A stretch of 64,000 nucleotides of DNA from Aldehydirespirator sp965221185 (GTDB taxonomy: Bacteria > Actinomycetota > Acidimicrobiia > Acidimicrobiales > Aldehydirespiratoraceae), in NCBI GenBank assembly GCA_965221185.1, contig OZ244866.1, forward strand, positions 1,612,001-1,676,000. Reading direction: 5' to 3'. How positions within the stretch are numbered: the first letter of the stretch is position 1; every line of letters begins with the position of its first letter. Of this stretch, positions 58,066 through 64,000 are shown piece after piece. Made by a program: the position numbers and the translations under genes. The notes below the pieces were generated by a model. The model was given only the letters and a program-made list of their open reading frames with translations, did not search any database and was not told where the DNA came from.

Positions 58066-58560
58066 ATGGCCAACGCCGACAAGACCCAAGCCGGCAACAC
58101 CACGAGCACCAAGCCGACCGGCGCCAAGACGCCGACCAGGAAGTCACGCGCGAAGACGACCGGGGGCAAGCAAGCTCTCAAGCCCCGCTTCGACGACAAG
58201 TTCCTCGAGGAGATGCGACGCAAGCTGCTCAAGGAGCGGGCCAAGTACCTGCATTCGGCCGAGGAGTACCAGGCCGAGGCGGAGTCACTGCTGGCCACAC
58301 GGGAGCCCGGCGACGTCCAGTTCGACGAGGAGGGCGGCGAGGGCGCCACCGTCGCGGTGGAGCGGGAGCGAGACTTGGCCCTTTCCAGCCAGGCCCGCCA
58401 TACCGTCAGCCAGATCGACGCCGCGCTGGAGCGCATCGACAACGGCACCTACGGCTGTTGCGTCACCTCGGGAGCGCCGATTCCCATCGCCCGCCTCCGG
58501 GCCATCCCTTGGGCCGCCGAGCGTGTTGAGGTGAAGGCGGGCGGCCTCGGACGCCGATAG
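58066..58560 (+). CDS. TraR/DksA-family protein with degenerate zinc finger
   Basis: A 164-residue protein. A Lys/Thr-rich N-terminal tail is followed by the coiled-coil region (FLEEMRRKLLKERAKYLHSA) and LERIDNGTYGCC, then SGAPIPIARLRAIPWAAE. This aligns with the DksA/TraR end, normally YGxCExCGxPIPxxRLxAxPxxxxCxxC. Here only one Cys of the first pair is kept (C132; S135 replaces the second). Both Cys of the second pair are gone (R153, V156). So it cannot hold a four-Cys zinc. It may still bind RNA polymerase. It sits between divIVA and lspA, 13 nt before lspA. Confidence 0.9.
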   Translation: MANADKTQAGNTTSTKPTGAKTPTRKSRAKTTGGKQALKPRFDDKFLEEMRRKLLKERAKYLHSAEEYQAEAESLLATREPGDVQFDEEGGEGATVAVERERDLALSSQARHTVSQIDAALERIDNGTYGCCVTSGAPIPIARLRAIPWAAERVEVKAGGLGRR

Positions 58561-58573
58561 AGACGCCGCCAGT

Positions 58574-59062
58574 GTGACCGACGCGGTGGCCACCGGGCCG
58601 GCGCATCGGCACGGCGCCGCGACCCTGGTGTCGGCCGCAGCCGTGGTGGCCGTCGACCAACTCACCAAGTGGTGGGCGCTGGAGGCCCTCGACGGCGACC
58701 GCATCATCGACTTGGTGTGGACGCTGCGGCTGCGCCTGGTGTTCAACACCGGGGCGGCCTTCAGCAGCTTCCAGGGATTGGGACCCCTGCTGGGAGTGGC
58801 GGCCGTGGCGGTGGCCGCGGCGTTGCTGCTCAACCGGCGACTGGTGTCCGGCCGGTGGTCTGGGATCGCGGCCGGATGCATAGCCGGGGGAGCGCTCGGC
58901 AACCTGGCCGACCGCCTCTTCCGGTCCGACGACGGCTTCCTCAATGGAGCGGTCGTCGACTTCATCGACGTGCAATGGTGGCCGGTGTGGAACGTGGCCG
59001 ACATGGGCGTCGTGCTCGGCGGCGCAGCCCTGGTGTGGCACGCCTACCGCCGGGACCGATGA
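58574..59062 (+). CDS. lspA: Lipoprotein signal peptidase (SPase II)
   Basis: A 162-residue membrane protease that cleaves prolipoprotein signal peptides. GTG start. DQLTKWWALEAL is the opening block and VFNTGAAFSSFQG the second. The catalytic Asp residues are in GGALGNLADRLF and WPVWNVADMGVVLG. VVDFIDVQ is also conserved. Four membrane helices are visible. The substrates include the SBP and LpqB-like lipoproteins of this window. Its stop overlaps the rluD ATG. Confidence 0.95.
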   Translation: MTDAVATGPAHRHGAATLVSAAAVVAVDQLTKWWALEALDGDRIIDLVWTLRLRLVFNTGAAFSSFQGLGPLLGVAAVAVAAALLLNRRLVSGRWSGIAAGCIAGGALGNLADRLFRSDDGFLNGAVVDFIDVQWWPVWNVADMGVVLGGAALVWHAYRRDR

Positions 59063-59982
59063 GCCCCGCAGGCGAGATCGTCGGCTCAGCTCTCGACGGC
59101 CTGAGGCTTGACCGCGCCGTGGCTCTCGTGGCCGATGTGAGCCGCTCCGTTGCAGCCCGGCTGGTGGCCACCGGCGGCGTGCGCCTCGACGGCGCAGTGG
59201 TCACCTCGGGCACCAGGCGGGTCGCCGAGGGCGAGTCGCTGGCCGTTCACATCGACCTCCGGGACGAACCTCAGCCAGCGGCCGACCCCGATGTCGTTTT
59301 CGGGACGGTCTATGAGGATCCGGACCTCGTCGTGGTGGACAAGCCTGCCGGCTTGGTTGTCCACCCCGGTGCGGGGCACGACAGCCGCACGCTGGTTCAC
59401 GGCCTGCTGGCCCGCTATCCCGACATCGCCGGAGTCGGCGACCCCTACCGGCCCGGGATCGTGCACAGGCTCGACCGGGGCACCTCGGGGCTGCTGGTGG
59501 TGGCCCGCACCGAGCGGGCCTATCAGCTGCTGGTTGAGCAGATGCGCGCCCACCAGCCGGAGCGGGTGTACTGCGCCTTGGTGCGAGGGCACCCGGAAGC
59601 GCCTTCGGGCCTGATTGACGCTCCGATCGGCCGGTCGAGCCGCAATCCGCAGCGAATGACGCTGAAGGACCGGGGCCGACCGGCCCGCACCCGCTACACC
59701 GTGGAGCGGCGCTACGCCCAGCCGGCGCGTGTTGCGCTACTGGAGTGCCAGCTCGAGACCGGTCGCACCCACCAGATCAGGGTCCATCTCCGGGCCATCG
59801 GCCACCCGGTAATCGGCGATCCCACCTACGGCCCGGGGCGCTCCGACGACGTCTTCGGGCTTTCTCGCCCGTTCCTGCACGCCCGCAGCCTTGCGTTCAG
59901 CCACCCCGTCAGCGGCGCGACCGTCCGGGCCGAGGCTCCTCTTCCCGAGGACCTGGCCGCGGTGCTCGACTCGCTGTCGTAG
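59059..59982 (+). CDS. rluD: Ribosomal large-subunit pseudouridine synthase, RluD type
   Basis: A 307-residue pseudouridine synthase starting ATGA over the lspA stop. An S4-like N-terminal domain (RLDRAVALVADVSRSVAARLVATGGVRLDG) is followed by the catalytic motif GIVHRLDRGTSGLLVVAR (catalytic D139). LETGRTHQIRVHLRAIGHPVIGD is the second signature. It modifies uridines of 23S rRNA. lspA-rluD order is common in actinobacteria. The gene is the last in the dcw-linked block and is followed by repeat copy F. Confidence 0.95.
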   Translation: MSPAGEIVGSALDGLRLDRAVALVADVSRSVAARLVATGGVRLDGAVVTSGTRRVAEGESLAVHIDLRDEPQPAADPDVVFGTVYEDPDLVVVDKPAGLVVHPGAGHDSRTLVHGLLARYPDIAGVGDPYRPGIVHRLDRGTSGLLVVARTERAYQLLVEQMRAHQPERVYCALVRGHPEAPSGLIDAPIGRSSRNPQRMTLKDRGRPARTRYTVERRYAQPARVALLECQLETGRTHQIRVHLRAIGHPVIGDPTYGPGRSDDVFGLSRPFLHARSLAFSHPVSGATVRAEAPLPEDLAAVLDSLS

Positions 59983-60009
59983 TTCCTATCCGCTCGGCCT
60001 CAGAAACAT

Positions 60010-60168
60010 GCGCGAATGGGTGCCACCGCCTCGCGGCGCAGCGTTGTGTTTCCCGCTCTTGTTCGCTACGCTCACGGGCCGCTCGGGCCACGGCCTCGCT
60101 GTCGGCGTCGTCTCTCGCTGTCGGCGTCGTCTTTGGGCCCGCGATTCGCGGCCTATCCGCTCGGCCTT
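60010..60168 (+). repeat. Interspersed repeat copy F
   Basis: A copy of about 159 bp from GCGCGAATGGG (60010) to CCTATCCGCTCGGCC (right end about 60167). It has GTTTCCCGCTCTTGTTCGCT (60048-60067), GCTCACGGGCCGC and CCACGGCCTCGCT. A 17-19-nt segment TCGCTGTCGGCGTCGTC is duplicated inside it (about 60097-60132). Just before, at 59993-60002, a lone right end CCTATCCGCTCGGCCTC remains, as if an earlier copy had been lost. The span 59983-60179 has no gene. Confidence 0.88.
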
Positions 60169-60179
60169 CTCAGGCCCCA

Positions 60180-62261
60180 TCAGCGCGCCGCGCCGAACCA
60201 CGCGTCGTGCAGCCTTCCGTATACACCGCTCTCGATGAGGTCGAGCAGGGCCCGGTCGAGGTTCTCCTTCAAGTCGGCGTCGTCCTCGCTCAGCATCAAC
60301 CCGTACTGGACCCTGTCGAAGTCCGCGCCCACCGTGGTGACCTCCCCCGCGCTGTCGCGAGCAGAGTGGTACTGCAGCACCGGGGCGTCGAACACGATCG
60401 CATCCACATCGCCCTCTGACAAGAGGGGATAGGCGTCCTCGATGTCGGCCACCAGCACCGGGCCCACGCCGATCGAGGGCAGGTACGTCTCGCCCGCCGA
60501 GTGGGTGACCGTGGCGACCCGGTGGCCGGCCAGGTCCTTGGGCCCGGCGATCTCGGAGCGCAGCTCATTGACCGCCAGCGAGGAGGCGATGGCTGCAGTG
60601 AAGCTGGCGAACACGAGGGTTCCCACCCCTATCCATACCAGCGCCAGCATGCGGCCCCGAGTGCCTCGCGCCACCTTGTCGCCGTATCCGACGGTGCTCA
60701 TGGTCACCACCGACCAGTAGAACGAGTCCCAGATGCCCCGACGGTACGGAGTCGCGAAGTCTGGATTGTGATGGCGCTCGAGCCACCAGACCAGGTGGGC
60801 GGCTATCAGCACAGCCACACCGAAGACGACCAGCAGCCAGGGCAGGTCCGACGAACCGACGGCCCTGAAGAACGACGTCATCCGGTCGACGACGTGGCGC
60901 GACGACTCGTTGGGAACCAGGATGGTCAAGCCCGTGTCGAGAACCGGCAGCGAGAAGTCGACGATCTCCTCGCGCGACTCGGTAATCGCCACCCCTCCCA
61001 GACCCACCCGGGCGACGCCGCGGGCTATGTCGTCGACCTGTTTGGCGACGGTGTCCACCGCGTGGATCTCCACCGACATGCCCAGCTTGGCCGCTAGCAG
61101 GCGCACCAACTCCACCTCGAAGCCGCTGTATGTGTGATCGTCGTAGATCACGAAGGGCGCAAGCGGGCGCGCCGCAACCGTCAGCGTGCCCTCGACTGCG
61201 GTGTCGTCGCGCGAGGCGTCCTGCAACCCGACGGCCTCCGGGTCAGCCGCGGTGATCCATCGCATGACTGACGCGAGGTTGGCCTGGATCCACTCTTCGG
61301 CGTGTTCGCGTATGTCCGACGGGTCGCCGCCGCGAGCCACCATGCGGACGTTCTGTGCGGAGATGTCCTCGAGGGGGATGACCACCTGTTCCAACAGCCG
61401 GCGCACTGACGGGTTGGCGTCCAGGAAGTCCGAGTTGGCCACGGCACGGATGTCGTTGGGAGGCCAGCCGGTCTGGCAGGGGTCGTTGGCGCATCCGGGG
61501 ATTCCGGAGATGTGGGTCCGGTCGAGGGCGGAGGCCTGGTCCGGGGGCAGGGACGGGAACGGGGTCTCCAACCAGACGACCTCGGAGCCGGGCGCCAACT
61601 CGCCCACTGTCCAGTTGGGGGTCCACGTGTAGTACAGGACGGGCTGACCGGCCCGATGACGGGCGATCGTCTCAGCGATCAGGGGCGAGTACTCGCCTTG
61701 CACCTGCTCCACCGTGTCCGACAGCCCGTAGGCCTGCAGATGGTGGTCGATGGTCAGCGCGCACGACCATCCGACCTCGCAGCCGACCAGGTCGGCCCGG
61801 CCGTCGCCGTCATGGTCGAACAGCGCGGCCAATGCGGGGTCGGCTAGGTCCCCGAGGCTCGTGATGCCGTGAGCCTCAGCGGTTGCCGCGTCGACGAAGT
61901 AGCCCTGGAGGGCGCCGTCGTCGACCTGCGTGCCGACAGCCTCCACCGAATCGACCCCATCGATCAAGGAGTCGTGCAGCGGGAACCAGCCGCTGGCCCA
62001 CAGGTCGACCTCGCCCGCGGCGACGGCCGCGTAGAACTCGGCGTTGCCCATCGTCACCGGGCCCTCCACCCGGTAGCCGAGCCGCTCGAGCAGGAGCCGG
62101 TACACCTCGGCCTGGAACCATCCCGTGTCCCATGTGGGCCGAGCCATGCGGACGACGGGCCCGTCCTCGGAGACCGAAGCCGCGCCAGCCGCCAGCGGAA
62201 CCGCCAGCAGAACGACTAGGACTGCTAGGACAACGATGGAGGCTCGGCGCATCAGCGGCAT
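60180..62261 (-). CDS. Glycine-betaine-binding domain fused to a GluR0-like potassium channel
   Basis: A 693-residue secreted and membrane protein. A signal peptide (1-28) is followed by a ProX/OpuAC-type domain (about 35-340) with DTGWFQAEV, LWASGWFPLH, FDHDGDGRADLVGCEVGWSC and YYTWTPNW, which supply the aromatic residues typical of betaine binding. Residues 356-455 are ligand-domain lobe S1: APFVIYDDHTYSGFEVELV and ITESREEIVDFSLPVLDTG, with R430 at the place of GluA2 R485. A helix (472-495), a pore loop with TVGYGD (523-528) and a second helix (535-562) follow. Lobe S2 is 567-690, with D625 (DAIVFDAP) at the acidic ligand position. This is GluR0 architecture with an added N-terminal domain. 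Ligand, gating and ion choice are inferred. Confidence 0.9.
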   Translation of the reverse strand: MPLMRRASIVVLAVLVVLLAVPLAAGAASVSEDGPVVRMARPTWDTGWFQAEVYRLLLERLGYRVEGPVTMGNAEFYAAVAAGEVDLWASGWFPLHDSLIDGVDSVEAVGTQVDDGALQGYFVDAATAEAHGITSLGDLADPALAALFDHDGDGRADLVGCEVGWSCALTIDHHLQAYGLSDTVEQVQGEYSPLIAETIARHRAGQPVLYYTWTPNWTVGELAPGSEVVWLETPFPSLPPDQASALDRTHISGIPGCANDPCQTGWPPNDIRAVANSDFLDANPSVRRLLEQVVIPLEDISAQNVRMVARGGDPSDIREHAEEWIQANLASVMRWITAADPEAVGLQDASRDDTAVEGTLTVAARPLAPFVIYDDHTYSGFEVELVRLLAAKLGMSVEIHAVDTVAKQVDDIARGVARVGLGGVAITESREEIVDFSLPVLDTGLTILVPNESSRHVVDRMTSFFRAVGSSDLPWLLVVFGVAVLIAAHLVWWLERHHNPDFATPYRRGIWDSFYWSVVTMSTVGYGDKVARGTRGRMLALVWIGVGTLVFASFTAAIASSLAVNELRSEIAGPKDLAGHRVATVTHSAGETYLPSIGVGPVLVADIEDAYPLLSEGDVDAIVFDAPVLQYHSARDSAGEVTTVGADFDRVQYGLMLSEDDADLKENLDRALLDLIESGVYGRLHDAWFGAAR

Positions 62262-62338
62262 CCGGATAGACGTGGGTCAAGAGTAGCCGGATGACCGTCC
62301 GGCCTCCCGAGATCGACTCCTCTGGCGGCTGACGCGAC

Positions 62339-62352
62339 CTTGTGTTACCGTC
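62339..62352 (+). promoter_or_regulatory. Candidate -10 region shared in sequence with the ABC operon promoter
   Basis: CTTGTGTTACCGTC is almost the same as CTTGTGTTACGGTC at 13619-13632 upstream of the ABC binding-protein gene. TACCGT (62346-62351) could be a -10 box of extended type (TGTTAC). A clear -35 is not seen. It lies 75 nt before the BCCT start in the 165-nt divergent spacer. Confidence 0.3.
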
Positions 62353-62426
62353 ATCGCTGACTTGGCTGCGCGCCGATTACCGGAATGTGTGTCCAGGTTC
62401 AGGGGACAGCAACCGGGAGGACGGCC

Positions 62427-64000
62427 ATGGACGCCGAAGATACCGGGGCGGAACAGGATCCTCGGATCCACCGAAGCCCTGACGACACCGACATCAATCT
62501 GACCGAGGCCACTCTGGCCCTGCAGGACTTCGAGGAGGCGGAGGAGCGCCGCCGCGAGGAGGCGATCAGCAACCGCCAGTCATTCGAGGGTCTGCAGATC
62601 GATCCCGATATCGATTTCTACCCCGAGGTGGCCGACCGGGAGCCCGGGGACCGCAACATCGTGCGCCCGGGGTTCGACATTCACCCGCAGGTGACGTTCT
62701 GGTCGGCGGGGTTCCTGGTGGTGTTCATCAGCTTGTCGGTCTTCTTCAGCGACCAGACGTCCGAGGTGTTCAGCACGATTCTCGACTTCATCAACGGGAA
62801 GCTCGGCTGGTTCTACATCCTCGACTTCAACATCTTCGTGCTCGTGGCCATGTACTTCGCCTTCAGCCGGTACGGGAAGATCAAGTTGGGCGGTCCCTTC
62901 GCCCTGCCGGAGTTCTCCACTCCCTCCTGGTATGCGATGCTGCTGTCGGCCGGCCTCGGCATCGGGCTGATGTTCTGGGGGGTCGCAGAGCCGATCTTCC
63001 ACTTCACGTCCCCGCCGCCGCTGTTCGCCGGCGTGGAACCCGGCACCGCAGATGCCGGCAAGGCCGCACTGGCCACCACCTACCTGCATTGGGGGATTCA
63101 CGGCTGGGCCCTCTACGGGCTGGTGGCGCTGGCCCTGGGCTTCTTCGCCTACAACCGGGGACTGCCGCTGACGTTCCGCTCGATCTTCTACCCGATCCTC
63201 GGGCCGAGGATCTACGGTCCTTGGGGCCACGCTATAGACATCCTCACCGTCATCGCCACCCTGTTCGGGCTGGCCACGTCGCTGGGCTTCGGCGCCCAGC
63301 AGGCCGCGGCCGGCCTGAACAAGCTCTTCGGAGCGCCCGACAACCTCTTATTCCAGATCATTCTGATACTCGGCATAACCGGACTGGCCACCATCTCGGT
63401 GGTCGCGGGTCTCGACGCCGGAGTCAAGCGGCTCAGCGAGCTGAACATCTGGCTGGCAGGAGCATTCCTGATCTTCGTGCTGCTGGTCGGCCCGACGCTG
63501 TTCGTGCTGTCGCTGTTCACCCAGAGCCTCGGCTACTACGTCCAGGTGCTGCCGGAGTTCGCGTTCTGGAACGCGGCCTTCACGGAGACCCAATGGCAGG
63601 CGTGGTGGACGATCTTCTACTGGGGATGGTGGATCTCGTGGTCGCCGTTCGTGGGAATGTTCATCGCCCGGATCTCCAAGGGCCGGTCGGTGCGCGAGCT
63701 GCTCGTCGGAGTGATCTTCCTGCCGTCGATCCTGTGCTTCCTGTGGATGTCGGTCTTCGGCGGCTCCGCCATAAACCTGCAGATGACCGGGGAGCGCGAC
63801 GTTGCCACCGCGGTCAACGAGAACGTGGCCACGGCCCTGTTCGACATGCTGGAGGCGTTCCCGCTCACCTCGATCGTCTCGTTCGTCGGCGTCCTGCTGC
63901 TGATCTCGTTCTTCGTGACCTCCTCGGACTCCGGCTCGCTGGTGGTCGACCACCTCACCTCCGGGGGCAAGCTCGACTCGCCGAAGCTCCAGAGAGTGTT
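62427..64000 (+). CDS. BCCT-family betaine/choline transporter (C-terminus off the edge)
   Basis: At least 524 residues of a sodium- or proton-coupled betaine/choline/carnitine transporter; the end lies beyond the window. ATG 62427 follows GGGAGG. A hydrophilic acidic N-terminal tail of about 85 residues (EDTGAEQDPRIHRSPDDTDI and on) precedes the first helix, longer than in BetP. Signature blocks are GLGIGLMFWGVAEPIFHF (from residue 176) and WWISWSPFVGMFIARISKGR, with Trp 401, 402 and 405 at the positions of the BetP aromatic box, plus LLISFFVTSSDSGSLVVDHLTSGG near the edge. It imports glycine betaine or a related osmolyte. It is divergent from the betaine-binding channel gene. Confidence 0.95.
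   Translation, partial: MDAEDTGAEQDPRIHRSPDDTDINLTEATLALQDFEEAEERRREEAISNRQSFEGLQIDPDIDFYPEVADREPGDRNIVRPGFDIHPQVTFWSAGFLVVFISLSVFFSDQTSEVFSTILDFINGKLGWFYILDFNIFVLVAMYFAFSRYGKIKLGGPFALPEFSTPSWYAMLLSAGLGIGLMFWGVAEPIFHFTSPPPLFAGVEPGTADAGKAALATTYLHWGIHGWALYGLVALALGFFAYNRGLPLTFRSIFYPILGPRIYGPWGHAIDILTVIATLFGLATSLGFGAQQAAAGLNKLFGAPDNLLFQIILILGITGLATISVVAGLDAGVKRLSELNIWLAGAFLIFVLLVGPTLFVLSLFTQSLGYYVQVLPEFAFWNAAFTETQWQAWWTIFYWGWWISWSPFVGMFIARISKGRSVRELLVGVIFLPSILCFLWMSVFGGSAINLQMTGERDVATAVNENVATALFDMLEAFPLTSIVSFVGVLLLISFFVTSSDSGSLVVDHLTSGGKLDSPKLQRV

Overview
The window is a GC-rich actinobacterial chromosome segment, most likely from class Acidimicrobiia or a near relative. The evidence is GTG-rich starts, an mtrAB-lpqB-like signalling operon, a moxR-DUF58-transglutaminase operon, and the order ftsZ-pgeF-yggS-sepF-yggT-divIVA. 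The class assignment is an inference, since no rRNA gene is present. Coding density is high and most genes in the cell-wall region overlap their neighbours by 1 to 8 nt.

Layout. 1-13.2 kb holds housekeeping and metabolic genes: an inositol-monophosphatase end, two DUF4389 paralogues, tRNA-Val, a crotonase, TrpB2, the pntAA-pntAB-pntB transhydrogenase, an acyl-CoA ligase, a DyP peroxidase, a HAD nucleotidase, a Gfo/Idh oxidoreductase and a coiled-coil zinc-ribbon protein. 13.2-20.6 kb is a visibly less GC-rich block. It starts with a broken transposase and carries a peptide-type ABC transporter operon (binding protein, two permeases, two ATPases) ending in an endonuclease/exonuclease/phosphatase-fold gene. 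20.6-27.2 kb holds rnpB (RNase P RNA, minus strand), trpD, queG, a mannosyltransferase-like enzyme, an SRPBCC protein, an atypical ROK kinase and phosphofructokinase. 27.2-37 kb holds a small membrane protein with mtrA, mtrB and an LpqB-like lipoprotein, then dinB, a DUF3040 protein and the moxR-DUF58-transglutaminase operon. 37-39 kb holds an HNH nuclease and a lipoate-ligase-like protein.

39-60 kb is the division and cell-wall (dcw) cluster: mraZ-rsmH-ftsL-ftsI-murE-mraY-murD-ftsW-murG-murC-murB-ftsQ-ftsZ, followed by pgeF-yggS-sepF-yggT-divIVA-traR/dksA-lspA-rluD. These genes make lipid II, flip and polymerise it, and place the division ring. murF is absent from its usual place between murE and mraY, and there is no ftsA.

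60-64 kb holds the most striking locus. One gene encodes a 693-residue secreted and membrane protein. It joins a glycine-betaine-binding (ProX/OpuAC-type) domain to a GluR0-type ligand-binding domain that is split by a potassium-channel pore with filter TVGYGD. It is divergent from a betaine-type BCCT transporter that runs off the right edge. The pair suggests a betaine-responsive potassium channel and an osmolyte importer working together.

An interspersed intergenic element of about 100-170 bp occurs at least six times (near 10.7, 23.4, 38.0, 52.8, 53.0 and 60.1 kb). It has a common core and complementary ends, and it often abuts or supplies the ends of genes.
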